Source: Novosphingobium sp. 9 (lineage in GTDB: Bacteria; Pseudomonadota; Alphaproteobacteria; Sphingomonadales; Sphingomonadaceae). From it: 64,000 nt of DNA. Every line of letters starts with the position of its first letter. Positions within the stretch are counted from its first letter, which is position 1. The position numbers and the translations under genes are program-made. Below the pieces are notes generated by a model that did not search any database, had not been told where the DNA came from, and saw only the letters and a program-made list of their open reading frames with translations. The stretch is taken from NCBI RefSeq assembly GCF_025340265.1, contig NZ_CP022707.1:1736501-1800500 (forward strand). Reading direction: 5' to 3'. Positions 9,186 through 17,604 of the stretch are shown here, piece by piece.

Positions 9186-10060
9186 ATGGAGATCGCCTTC
9201 ATCGGACTTGGCAACATGGGCAGCGGCATGGCGGCCAATATTACCGCCGCCGGACACCGTGTGCGGGCCTTCGACCTTTCTGAACCGGCGCTGGAGCAAG
9301 GCCGGCAGAATGGTTGCACAATCATGCGTTCGGTGGCCGAGGCGGTGGTCGGCGCTGAGGCGGTCGTCTCGATGTTGCCGAACGGTGAGATCGTGCGCGC
9401 GGTCTATGAGGGCGAGGTATTCCCCCATGCTCGCCCCGGCACGCTGTTCGTGGAATGCTCGACCATCGATCTGGCGACAGCGCGGGCGCTGACGGCCGAT
9501 GCCGAGGCAGGGGGCTTCGCGATGGTCGATGCGCCGGCCTCTGGCGGTATCGCCGGGGCGAAGGCGGGCGCGCTCACTTTCATGGTCGGTGGCGGCGAGG
9601 AGAGCTTTGTGCGCGCCGAGGCCGTGCTGGCACCGATGGCCAAGGCCGTGATCCATGCCGGTGCCTCGGGTTGCGGGCAGATCGCCAAGATGGCGAACAA
9701 CATGCTGCTGGCAATCCACATGATCGGCACGTGCGAGGCGCTGGCGCTGGCGAGCAAGGCGGGCCTTGACCCGCAGGTGTTCCAGTCGATCGCCTCGAAG
9801 GCGACGGGCGCCTGCTGGTCGCTCAACGACTATACCCGATGCCCGGCGTCGGCGCGCCGAGCCCGGCAGACAACCATTACGCAGGCGGCTTTGCGTCCGC
9901 GCTGATGCTGAAGGACCTGCGTCTGGCGATGGCGGGAGCCGAAGGCGCGGGTGCGAGCGTGCCGATGGGCGAACACGCGACGCGCATCTACGAGGCCTTC
10001 GTCGCTTCGGGCAAGGGGGCGCTGGACTTTGGCGCGATCTTCACGACGCTGGCGGATTGA
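9186..10060 (+). pseudogene. mmsB: 3-hydroxyisobutyrate dehydrogenase, one frameshift
   Basis: Oxidises 3-hydroxyisobutyrate to methylmalonate semialdehyde, feeding mmsA. The N-terminal part has the NAD fold (FIGLGNMGSGMAANI), the substrate loop DAPASGG and the catalytic lysine K168 in GQIAKMANNMLL. The frame then derails after SLNDYT and ends at 9905, while the family C-terminus (PGVGAPSPADNHYAGGF, then ALMLKDLRLAM) continues one frame over to 10060. One missing C in the run at 9835-9837 restores a normal 291-residue enzyme. Because the rest of the operon is intact, a sequencing error is likelier than loss. The ribosome-binding site GGAGAGG is strong. Confidence 0.88.
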
Positions 10061-10100
10061 AGGGCTTTGCCAGGTCGGTCAATGCAGCTAGGCCCGGCAT

Positions 10101-10727
10101 ATGACGATCTCGCTTGGCACTCTTGCCCTACTTTCGAGTGTTCCTGCTGCTGCTATGGCGGCGCCGCCCGCAGATGATCCGGTCGCGGTTGCTGCCGCGC
10201 GCGTTCTGCCTGGTTATGACATTCTCGCCAGTCGGGAGATGGCGCCGAAAGGCGCTCCGAGTTTCCGTCTGGTCGCCATGGGACGCAAGGGTGAGGACAG
10301 CTATCGCACCCGCGATGAAGCGGCGCCAGCGCGTCCCTTGCTGATCTTCGAGGAGCGCGGCGGGCATGAGGCACGGGCGCTCGTGCTGGTTGCCCGCAAT
10401 GACGATGTTGTCATGAGGGCGGATGAAGGCGGCCAGTGCGACCCTTTCCTCGACAGCGATGCGACGATCTCCGTCGCGGGGCGCTACTTCACGGTCGAGA
10501 ACGGTGTCGCGTGTGGCCAGCACTGGACTGATTTCATCACCTTCCGCCTCGATGTCGGCGCCGAGGGTGGGGCCGGTTTCGTGTTCGATAACGAGCGCAT
10601 CGAATCCTGGTCGATGAACCCCGGTCAGTCACCCGATGCAGAGGCGCTGGTCCGCGACGGCCCACAACGCGTCCTGCGTGACAAGCCGGGGCACGCCCGC
10701 AGCTTTACTGCATGGCGACGGCGTTGA
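10101..10727 (+). CDS. Secreted protein of unknown function
   Basis: A 208-residue protein with a clear signal peptide (MTISLGTLALLSSVPAAAMA, cleavage predicted after AMA). The mature part holds two cysteines in GGQCDPFLDS and NGVACGQHW that could form a periplasmic disulphide, and a WTDFITFRLD stretch of beta character. I do not recognise the family. It starts 40 bp after mmsB in the same direction, so it may be cotranscribed, but its content does not suggest a metabolic role. Confidence 0.7.
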   Translation: MTISLGTLALLSSVPAAAMAAPPADDPVAVAAARVLPGYDILASREMAPKGAPSFRLVAMGRKGEDSYRTRDEAAPARPLLIFEERGGHEARALVLVARNDDVVMRADEGGQCDPFLDSDATISVAGRYFTVENGVACGQHWTDFITFRLDVGAEGGAGFVFDNERIESWSMNPGQSPDAEALVRDGPQRVLRDKPGHARSFTAWRRR

Positions 10728-10804
10728 TGGGGAGGTGAAAGGCGTTCGGGTGTGAAGTGGATCATTGAGTTCGAGATGGTTTACGCCCCGTTGCGGACAT
10801 ATCC

Positions 10805-10919
10805 TCTCTCCTCTTCAGGGGAGAGATACGAAGGCTTGGCAGTTTGCTGTCTAGCCGTAGTTGAGAGGGGTTAGGCCGCGCGCTCCCTCTTCCAGCCCTC
10901 TCCCCTGAAGGGGAGAAGG
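10805..10919. repeat. Pair of inverted REP-like palindromes, type A
   Basis: The element TCTCTCCTCTTCAGGGGAGA starting at 10805 recurs in inverted form at 10898-10919 (CTCTCCCCTGAAGGGGAGAA). Each copy is itself a hairpin of 6 to 8 bp with a TTCA or TGAA loop. This is the layout of paired repetitive extragenic palindromes. Confidence 0.7.
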
Positions 10920-10940
10920 CTATGATCGCTCCCCACCCTT

Positions 10941-11135
10941 CTTCGTCATTCCCGCGAAAGTGGGAGCCCGGTGGTCACCTTGCCGTGGGGCATACCTTCC
11001 GATTGTTTTTGCCATTCTTGCCTTTGCGCGAAATGTGAGGATTGGTAATCCACAGTGAGCGGCGCAAACTTGGAGGGGCTCTCAATTTTGAAGTGCGGCG
11101 CCGACTGGATTCCCGCCTTCGCGGGAATGACGAAG
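10941..11135. repeat. Pair of inverted REP-like palindromes, type B
   Basis: CTTCGTCATTCCCGCGAA at 10941-10958 is matched perfectly by its reverse complement at 11118-11135, an 18-bp inverted repeat enclosing about 160 bp. Each end also carries its own small hairpin (TTCCCGC...GCGGGAA). The core resembles the TCATTCCCGCGAAAGCGGGAAT-like palindromes scattered in many proteobacterial genomes. Confidence 0.75.
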
Positions 11136-11319
11136 ATTTGGGGTGTGCCCATCGCAGTCATCCCACCCCACTTATCAACAGCTATGCACAACCTTTGCGG
11201 CGGGACGTAGCGCCCGGCTGTGGCCGCGACTCGCCGCATTCCGTATGAAAAGGCTTGCAACACGGAATCGGGTGTGATTCACAGTGTTTCGCGGTGATAC
11301 AGACTTGCGATTGAGGACG

Positions 11320-11634
11320 ATGCGACACGAACCCCGGATGGCACGCGAGAGGATGATTCAGGGCATGGCCCTGATGAGCCTGCTTGTCATGCTCGGCTTC
11401 GTCATCGCCGGGCCCAGCGGTCTGATCGCGTGGAACGAGAACGCGCATCTGTTGCAGGCGCGACAGGTAACGCTGGCTGGTCTGCGTGGCCAGCGCGATC
11501 ACCTCCAGAACCGCGTCAATCTGCTCGAACCCGATCACATGGACCCGGATCTGGCAGGGGAACTCGTCCGCCGCGACCTGAACGTCGCGCACCCGGACGA
11601 GATGATCATGATGCTGCCGCATCAGGGCTCCTGA
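11320..11634 (+). CDS. FtsB/DivIC-type septum formation initiator
   Basis: A 104-residue bitopic membrane protein: one transmembrane helix (about residues 16-36) followed by a coiled coil (NAHLLQARQVTLAGLRGQRD then LQNRVNLLEP) and a short C-terminal tail with the LVRRDLNVAHPDEMI motif seen in FtsB-like proteins. FtsB links FtsL and FtsQ in the divisome. The ATG at 11320 follows GAGGA at a good distance; an earlier in-frame ATG at 11284 lacks one. Upstream of pdhA, a common alphaproteobacterial neighbourhood. Confidence 0.85.
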   Translation: MRHEPRMARERMIQGMALMSLLVMLGFVIAGPSGLIAWNENAHLLQARQVTLAGLRGQRDHLQNRVNLLEPDHMDPDLAGELVRRDLNVAHPDEMIMMLPHQGS

Positions 11635-11645
11635 CCTTCCGATAA

Positions 11646-11690
11646 CTTTGCTGCCCAGATCTTTGCTGCCCAGTTCCTTGCTGCACCGCA
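11646..11690. repeat. Imperfect 15-bp tandem repeat, three copies
   Basis: CTTTGCTGCCCAGAT is followed directly by CTTTGCTGCCCAGTT and a decayed third copy CCTTGCTGCACCGCA. It begins just after the FtsB-like stop. No function can be assigned; slippage is a sufficient origin. Confidence 0.6.
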
Positions 11691-11917
11691 CCTGATTCTG
11701 CTGCGCCGCAGCATGATCGGTGAGGGCGTCTTCGTGTGCTGTACCGAATGGTTCAGGCGCATTTCATAAGCGTCTTTTGCATCGCGACGCATCAATCTTG
11801 CGTGGAGCCATAATTTCTCCGGCAAAGCGGCCAATTTTTGGTGTTGCCGCTTCCGCTCTCGCCATACCGCTCCTATACCGCCTCCACCTGACGACACAAA
11901 ACGATGGGGAGCCCCCG

Positions 11918-13003
11918 TTGCCTAAAGCAAAAAACGACGTCCAGCCGGAGGTGGAAGCCGCAGGTGCAACTGCACCGGACGACAACTTCGCCATGAATGC
12001 CCTCCAGGAAGCCTACGATGCTGACCGCCGGTATCAGCCGGAGAAGGAGGAGCTTCTCAACTTCTACGAGCAGATGCTGCTCATCCGCCGTTTCGAGGAA
12101 AAGGCCGGCCAGCTCTATGGTCTGGGTTTCATCGGCGGCTTCTGCCACCTTTACATCGGCCAGGAAGCCGTTGCGGTCGGTCTGCAGTCAGCCCTGACCT
12201 CGGGCGTAGACTCGGTCATCACCGGCTACCGCGACCACGGCCACATGCTGGCCTACGGCATCGATCCCAAGGTCATCATGGCCGAGCTTACCGGCCGTGA
12301 AGCCGGTATCTCGAAGGGCAAGGGCGGCTCGATGCACATGTTCTCCGTCGAACATAAGTTCTACGGCGGCCACGGCATCGTCGGCGCGCAGGTGCCGCTG
12401 GGCGCAGGGCTTGCCTTCGCGCACAAGTACAACGAGGACGGCGGCGTCACGCTCGCCTACTTCGGCGATGGCGCTGCGAACCAGGGCCAGGTCTACGAAG
12501 CGTTCAACATGGCCGCCTTGTGGAACCTGCCGATCATCTTCGTGATCGAGAACAACGGTTATGCCATGGGCACCGCCGTGAAGCGCGGTTCGGCCGAAAC
12601 GCACTTCCACCGTCGCGGCCATGCCTTCCGCATCCCCGGCATGCAGGTTGACGGCATGGACGTGCTGCAGGTCCGCAAGGCCGCCGAAGTGGCGCTGGCG
12701 CACGTGCGCGGCGGCAACGGTCCGGTTCTGATGGAACTCAACACCTATCGCTATCGCGGTCACTCGATGTCGGACCCTGCGAAGTATCGCAGCCGCGAGG
12801 AAGTGCAGGACGTTCGCGACAATCGCGACCCGATCGAGCACGCCAAGGCCGAGCTGATCAAGATGGGCGTTACCGAAGAGAGCCTCAAGGATCTCGACAA
12901 GCGCGTGCGCGCCGTCGTCGCCGAAGCGGCGGACTTCGCCGAGAAGTCGCCCGAGCCGGAACTCTCCGAACTTTATACCGACATCCTGGTGGAGCAGTAC
13001 TGA
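11918..13003 (+). CDS. pdhA: Pyruvate dehydrogenase E1 component, alpha subunit
   Basis: Thiamine-diphosphate-binding alpha subunit of the E1 heterotetramer, which decarboxylates pyruvate and reductively acetylates the lipoyl group of E2. The 361-residue protein shows [18 protein letters not shown], the regulatory-loop sequence [27 protein letters not shown], and the thiamine diphosphate motif from GDGAANQGQ to ENN. The likely start is TTG at 11918 (protein opening [16 protein letters not shown]) because GGGGA lies 7 bp upstream; no in-frame ATG occurs nearby before residue 26, and upstream open frame lacks family similarity. pdhB follows after 1 bp. Confidence 0.93.
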   Translation: MPKAKNDVQPEVEAAGATAPDDNFAMNALQEAYDADRRYQPEKEELLNFYEQMLLIRRFEEKAGQLYGLGFIGGFCHLYIGQEAVAVGLQSALTSGVDSVITGYRDHGHMLAYGIDPKVIMAELTGREAGISKGKGGSMHMFSVEHKFYGGHGIVGAQVPLGAGLAFAHKYNEDGGVTLAYFGDGAANQGQVYEAFNMAALWNLPIIFVIENNGYAMGTAVKRGSAETHFHRRGHAFRIPGMQVDGMDVLQVRKAAEVALAHVRGGNGPVLMELNTYRYRGHSMSDPAKYRSREEVQDVRDNRDPIEHAKAELIKMGVTEESLKDLDKRVRAVVAEAADFAEKSPEPELSELYTDILVEQY

Positions 13004-13004
13004 G

Positions 13005-14378
13005 ATGGCGATCGAACTGAAAATGCCCGCTCTCTCGCCCACCATGGAAGAGGGCAAGCTGGCCAAGTGGCTGGTCAAGGAAGGCGATACCGTCTCTTCG
13101 GGCGACATCATGGCCGAGATCGAGACCGACAAGGCGACGATGGAATTTGAAGCCGTCGATGAAGGCGTGGTCGGCAAGATCCTCGTGGCCGAAGGCACCG
13201 AGGGCGTGAAGGTCGGCACCGTAATCGCGGTTCTGGCCGCCGAAGGCGAAGACGCGTCGAGCGTTTCGGCAGCGCCTGCTGCCGCGCCCGCTGCGGCTGC
13301 CGAGGAAGCTCCCAAGGCTGCCGCCAGCGGCACCGAGCAGCTTGCCAGTTCGGCCAAGCCCAAGGTCTCGGACCCGGTGATCCCGCACGGCACCAACATG
13401 AAGACCTCGACCGTCCGCGACGCCCTGCGCGACGCCATGGCCGAGGAAATGCGCCGTGACGAGCGCGTCTTCGTGATGGGCGAGGAAGTCGCTGAGTACC
13501 AGGGCGCCTACAAGGTGACGCAGGGCCTCCTTCAGGAGTTCGGCCCCAAGCGCGTCATCGACACCCCGATCACCGAATACGGCTTTGCCGGTATCGGTGC
13601 CGGTGCGGCGATGGGTGGTCTGCGTCCGGTCGTCGAGTTCATGACGTTCAACTTCGCCATGCAGGCGATCGACCATATCATCAACTCGGCTGCCAAGACC
13701 AACTACATGTCCGGTGGACAGATGCGCTGTCCGATCGTGTTCCGTGGTCCCAACGGTGCTGCGGCCCGCGTGGGTGCGCAGCACTCGCAGAACTACGGTC
13801 CGTGGTACGCCTCGGTCCCGGGTCTGGTGGTGATCGCGCCTTACGACGCTTCGGACGCCAAGGGCCTGCTCAAGGCGGCGATCCGGTCGGAAGATCCGGT
13901 CGTGTTCCTCGAGAACGAGCTGGTCTACGGCCGTCACTTCGAGCTGCCCGAGCTTGATGACCACGTCCTGCCGATCGGCAAGGCGCGCATCATGAAGGAA
14001 GGCAAGGACGTGACGATCGTGTCGTACTCGATCGGCGTCGGCCTGGCTCTGGAAGCAGCTGAAAAGCTGGCCGAAGAGGGCATCGATGCCGAAGTCGTCG
14101 ATCTGCGCACGCTGCGCCCGCTCGACAAGGACACGGTGCTCGAAAGCCTCGCCAAGACCAACCGTCTGATCGTGGCCGAAGAAGGCTTCCCGGTCTGCTC
14201 GATCGCCTCGGAAATCGCGACGATCTGCATGGAGGAAGGCTTCGACAACCTCGACGCACCGGTTCTGCGCGTCACCAACGAGGACGTGCCGATGCCGTAT
14301 GCGGCGAACCTCGAAAAGGCGACGCTGATCAACACCGACAGCATCGTCGCTGCCGCCAAGAAGGTCTGCTACCGCTAA
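13005..14378 (+). CDS. pdhB: Pyruvate dehydrogenase E1 beta subunit with N-terminal lipoyl domain
   Basis: Beta subunit of the E1 heterotetramer, 457 residues. Residues 1-80 are a biotinyl/lipoyl domain with the lipoylation site K43 in ETDKATMEF, joined by an Ala/Pro/Glu-rich flexible linker (about 84-120) to the E1-beta body ([57 protein letters not shown]). A lipoyl domain on E1-beta is known in alphaproteobacteria but absent from most bacteria. No E2 (pdhC) gene follows; a terminator is 34 bp downstream, so E2 and E3 must be elsewhere. The lipA gene for the cofactor lies 10 kb away in this window. Confidence 0.94.
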   Translation: MAIELKMPALSPTMEEGKLAKWLVKEGDTVSSGDIMAEIETDKATMEFEAVDEGVVGKILVAEGTEGVKVGTVIAVLAAEGEDASSVSAAPAAAPAAAAEEAPKAAASGTEQLASSAKPKVSDPVIPHGTNMKTSTVRDALRDAMAEEMRRDERVFVMGEEVAEYQGAYKVTQGLLQEFGPKRVIDTPITEYGFAGIGAGAAMGGLRPVVEFMTFNFAMQAIDHIINSAAKTNYMSGGQMRCPIVFRGPNGAAARVGAQHSQNYGPWYASVPGLVVIAPYDASDAKGLLKAAIRSEDPVVFLENELVYGRHFELPELDDHVLPIGKARIMKEGKDVTIVSYSIGVGLALEAAEKLAEEGIDAEVVDLRTLRPLDKDTVLESLAKTNRLIVAEEGFPVCSIASEIATICMEEGFDNLDAPVLRVTNEDVPMPYAANLEKATLINTDSIVAAAKKVCYR

Positions 14379-14411
14379 GCGGTTCGCAAACCTTCCGGTG
14401 ACACGGATCTG

Positions 14412-14446
14412 AAAGGGCCGGGGATGGCAACTTCCCCGGCCCTTTT
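14412..14446 (+). terminator. Rho-independent terminator after pdhB
   Basis: A GC-rich stem (AGGGCCGGGGA pairing with TTCCCCGGCCCT) with a short loop is followed by TTTT on the + strand, 34 bp past the pdhB stop. It ends the pdhA-pdhB unit. Confidence 0.85.
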
Positions 14447-14592
14447 GCGTGGGCGGTGGCCGGAGTGGGCGTCCAGAGCTGGCGCCCGAAGCCAGCGCGG
14501 CAAGCCTGAGCGCGTGATTTTCGCTGCGCTCCCGCCTTGAAGGCGGTCCTTGCGCTTGCCTCCGCCCGCCCGACGCGACTAGGGCTGGCTGC

Positions 14593-15291
14593 GTGCCTGA
14601 CAACGCTTCCCTGCCCGCCGCTCGCGCCACTCTCGATACGCTGACCGAGGCGCTGCCCGATCTTTCGCGGCTCGCGCTGGTCTATGCGCCGCGCCGGGTG
14701 CGCGAACAGACGGCAGTGCTGCTGGCGCTCGATACGCGCATGGCCGGGCTGCTGCGCCACTCCAAGGAGCCGATGCTGGCACGCATCCGCCTGGCATGGT
14801 GGCGCGAATCGCTTCAGGCCGACCCTGCCGGGTGGCCCGAAGGCGAACCGCTGCTGGCCTCGCTGCGCCAGTGGAACGGTGAGCATCTGGGCCTCACCGC
14901 GCTGGTCGACGGCTGGGAGGAACTGACCGGCGCCGAGCCGCTGGCTGCCGAGGGCATGCAGGCCATGGCCGAGGGGCGCGGCGCGGCCTTCGCGGCGTTT
15001 GCCCGTGCCATCGGTCGCGAGAGGGAGGCGGACAGGGCGCATGACCTCGGTTGCCGCTGGGGCCTGACCGATCTGGCGATGCGTTTGGGCAAGCCGGGGG
15101 AGCGCGATACCGCACGTACTCTCGCCGAAGCGGCCATTGCCACGCGCCGTCCTTATGTGTCGCGCGATCTGCGCCCGCTGCTGGTGCTCGAAGCGCTGTC
15201 CGCGCGGCGTTTCCGCGCCGGTCACGATGACGGCGCCCGCTCGCCTGCCGCGCTGCTTCAGGCGCTGCGCCTCGGCGCCTTCGGGCGCTGA
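14593..15291 (+). CDS. Squalene/phytoene synthase-like protein
   Basis: A 232-residue all-helical protein of the squalene/phytoene synthase superfamily. The N-terminus LSRLALVYAPRRVREQTAVL and the segment MLARIRLAWWRESLQ match the short family members. Only one weak aspartate-rich region is present (TLAEAAIATRR follows; the canonical DXXXD pairs are absent), so prenyl transfer is doubtful; it resembles the NDUFAF6-like assembly factors more than a true carotenoid enzyme. The start is a GTG at 14593. No carotenoid or hopanoid genes are adjacent. Confidence 0.75.
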   Translation: MPDNASLPAARATLDTLTEALPDLSRLALVYAPRRVREQTAVLLALDTRMAGLLRHSKEPMLARIRLAWWRESLQADPAGWPEGEPLLASLRQWNGEHLGLTALVDGWEELTGAEPLAAEGMQAMAEGRGAAFAAFARAIGREREADRAHDLGCRWGLTDLAMRLGKPGERDTARTLAEAAIATRRPYVSRDLRPLLVLEALSARRFRAGHDDGARSPAALLQALRLGAFGR

Positions 15292-15403
15292 GGCTTTGCG
15301 GCGTATGGTGCCGCTTGCCATTATGTAATTTCCCGTAGTTCGAGCCCGATTCTACCCTGCCGCCGGGTATGTGCCGATCGGCATCGGCAGCAGGGGAATG
15401 GCC

Positions 15404-15880
15404 ATGAACCGGGTGATTCTGGGCGCGCTCGGCGCGCTGGCGCTGGTGTCGCTGGGACTGTTCTGGTGGCAGAGCAAGGCAGCGGTCGAGCGTCTGGCGC
15501 CACCCGCCTTGCCCAGTGCGCCGCCGCCCGATCCGATGGACCTGCCCAGTGCCGATGACGATGCGCTGGCCAATATCGAAGGCCCGGACCTGCCGGTCGC
15601 CAGCGAACTCTCTCGCGAGCAGAAGCGCTTTGCCCGCTACGACCGGGATCGCGACGGCCGCGTCTCGCGCGCCGAACTGCTCTCCACCCGCACGGCGGCG
15701 TTCCGCAAGCTGGACAAGGACGGCAACAACCTGCTGACCTTCGAGGAATGGGCCGTCACCACGGTCGACAAGTTCCAGGGTGCCGATAGCAACCATGACC
15801 TGTACCTGACGCCCACGGAATTTCGCAGCACGGCGCCTCCAAAACCCAAGCCCAAACTGCAGTGCGCTTGCGGCAAATAG
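15404..15880 (+). CDS. EF-hand protein with N-terminal membrane anchor
   Basis: A 158-residue protein with an uncleaved or cleavable hydrophobic N-terminus (about residues 3-22), a proline-rich linker (31-48) and three calcium-binding EF-hand loops: DRDRDGRVSRAE (80-91), DKDGNNLLTFEE (104-115) and DSNHDLYLTPTE (128-139). All three have acidic residues at positions 1, 3 or 5 and a terminal Glu. It probably binds Ca2+ in the periplasm. The start at 15404 is chosen because AGGGGA precedes it at about 6 bp; ATGs at 15371 and 15398 are alternatives. The C-terminus has a lone CAC motif. Confidence 0.82.
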   Translation: MNRVILGALGALALVSLGLFWWQSKAAVERLAPPALPSAPPPDPMDLPSADDDALANIEGPDLPVASELSREQKRFARYDRDRDGRVSRAELLSTRTAAFRKLDKDGNNLLTFEEWAVTTVDKFQGADSNHDLYLTPTEFRSTAPPKPKPKLQCACGK

Positions 15881-15983
15881 GTGCAAAAATGCGATCTGTG
15901 ATCACGGTTTAACACTTCATCCACTTCTTGCTCCGAGACTGTCCAACGCACTCCACCGCCAGAACGAACCGGAACCCGGCAGA

Positions 15984-17549
15984 ATGGAACGCCGCAGGAT
16001 TGTTTTCATCGCAGCGCTGCTGGCTGTGCTGGCGGCAATCCTGCCTCTGGTGGGCATCGCGGTCTATTCGCGGCATCGGGCCATGGACGGTGAGCGCATG
16101 CACTTGCGCGAATACGCGGGGTGGACGCTCGATCGCACCACGCGCAATCTCGATATGGCCAAGGCCGCGCTGACCTCGATCGAACGCGAGCATTGGTCGG
16201 GCTGCACGACGGCCCAGATCGACCGGATGCGGCAGGTGTCCATCAATACCGCCTCCGTGGAAGAGATCGGTTATTTCGAGAACGGTCGCCTCGCCTGCAC
16301 GGTGTGGGGCAAGGTCGACAAGACCATCCTCGTCGAGCCGCCGCAGGTGCAACTGGGCGATGGCTATGCCTTCGATCTTGGCATTAAGCCGCGCGTCACG
16401 GGTGGCAAGCCGATGAACGTGCTGCGCTTTGGCCGGTACAATGCGCTGATGAATCCGGCGATGCTGGTCGATGTCCTGACCGATACGAAGATGACGCTGG
16501 GCGTGGTCGCACCCGATGGGCACCTGCTGGCGCTGTCGGGGCCGATCTCGTCCGGTCTGCTGGACCGGCTGGAGCACAAGGCCGGTTTCGGGCGCGACGG
16601 GGATCAGCTCTATGCCTCGGTCGAACGGGGAGGTCTGCGGGCTTTCGCCGTCACCAGCTATGCCGTGGTGGAGAATCGGACCAGTGGCGAGATGTGGACA
16701 CTGGTGCCGCTCGGCGTCGCGGTGTCGATCGTGCTGGTCGGCCTGATCCTGTGGGCATCACGCCTGCGCCTTTCGCCGCAGACCGAACTGGCGATCGCGA
16801 TACGCAAGCGTGAATTCACGGTCTGCTATCAGCCGATGATCGATCTGCACTCCGGCGTCTGTGTCGGCGGCGAGGCTCTGGTGCGCTGGCGCCGTCTCGA
16901 CGGCTCGCTGACTTCGCCGGATTATTTCATCGCGCTGGCGGAGGAGACCGGATTGATCGATCCGCTGACCGATCTGGTGATCGGGCAGGTGGTCGCCGAT
17001 CTCGGAGACCTGCTGCGTACCGATCGCGGCGCTCACGTTGCCATCAACATTTCGGCGGCGGATATGCAGAGCGGGCGCTTCCTGCCGGTGCTTTCGCGCG
17101 CGCTTGGGGCTGCCGGAATTGCCCCGTCGCAAGTGTGGCTGGAGGCGACCGAGCGCGGCTTCATGAACGCTGAGGCCGCGCGCGCGACGATCGAGCGGGC
17201 GCGCGCGGCGGGTCACAAGGTGGCAATCGACGATTTCGGCACCGGCTTTTCCAGCCTGTCGTTGCTGGAGACCCTGCCGCTCGATGCGCTCAAGATCGAC
17301 AAGTCGTTCATCGATGCGATCGGCACCGAAGCCGCGACCAGCGTGGTGGTGCCGCATGTGATCGAAATGGCGCGCGAACTGGCGTTCGATGTGGTTGCCG
17401 AAGGCGTCGAGACCCGGATTCAGGAAGACTATCTGCGCGCGGCGGGCGTCACCTATGTTCAGGGTTGGCGATATGCCAAGGCCCTGAATGTGTATGATTT
17501 CAAGGCATTCTTCGAAACCATGAACGGCCGCAGAAAGGCCGCCCCCTGA
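15984..17549 (+). CDS. CSS-motif/EAL cyclic-di-GMP phosphodiesterase
   Basis: A 521-residue membrane enzyme predicted to hydrolyse cyclic di-GMP. Two transmembrane helices (about 6-27 and 239-257) bracket a periplasmic CSS-type sensor with conserved cysteines C74 and C105; known family members respond to redox/DSB state through these. The cytoplasmic EAL domain is complete: EAL at 297-299 in GGEALVRW, EATERG, IDDFGTGFSSL, LKIDKSFI and VAEGVET, so all metal ligands and the catalytic region seem intact. No GGDEF domain is attached. It is monocistronic, ending at a bidirectional terminator. Confidence 0.92.
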   Translation: MERRRIVFIAALLAVLAAILPLVGIAVYSRHRAMDGERMHLREYAGWTLDRTTRNLDMAKAALTSIEREHWSGCTTAQIDRMRQVSINTASVEEIGYFENGRLACTVWGKVDKTILVEPPQVQLGDGYAFDLGIKPRVTGGKPMNVLRFGRYNALMNPAMLVDVLTDTKMTLGVVAPDGHLLALSGPISSGLLDRLEHKAGFGRDGDQLYASVERGGLRAFAVTSYAVVENRTSGEMWTLVPLGVAVSIVLVGLILWASRLRLSPQTELAIAIRKREFTVCYQPMIDLHSGVCVGGEALVRWRRLDGSLTSPDYFIALAEETGLIDPLTDLVIGQVVADLGDLLRTDRGAHVAINISAADMQSGRFLPVLSRALGAAGIAPSQVWLEATERGFMNAEAARATIERARAAGHKVAIDDFGTGFSSLSLLETLPLDALKIDKSFIDAIGTEAATSVVVPHVIEMARELAFDVVAEGVETRIQEDYLRAAGVTYVQGWRYAKALNVYDFKAFFETMNGRRKAAP

Positions 17550-17561
17550 ACGCGGTCGCCT

Positions 17562-17593
17562 GAAGTTCGCAGGGATCAGGCCGTGCGAACTTC
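17562..17593. terminator. Bidirectional hairpin between EAL gene and trmFO
   Basis: GAAGTTCGC and GCGAACTTC form a perfect 9-bp stem between two convergent stop codons. No strong T run follows on either side, so efficiency is uncertain. Confidence 0.6.
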
Positions 17594-17604
17594 GGGCATC
17601 TTCC

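Larger units (their letters stand above)
10728..11319. other. Long intergenic region rich in palindromic repeats
   Basis: About 590 bp without a convincing gene. It holds two pairs of inverted palindromic elements of different sequence (10805-10919 and 10941-11135). Short open frames here do not look coding. It separates the valine operon from the FtsB-like gene and probably contains the FtsB promoter near its right end, which I cannot place. Confidence 0.7.

Noticed and set aside
11042..11248. Small open frame in the palindromic repeat region
   Set aside because: It reads through the repeats themselves, has no ribosome-binding site and no recognisable features.
12885..14630. A long open frame opposite pdhB (581 codons), and similar ones opposite mmsA, acyl-CoA dehydrogenase and gyrA
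   Set aside because: High-GC codon bias keeps antisense frames open; the translations are Arg/His/Asp-rich with no family similarity and lie wholly opposite certain genes.
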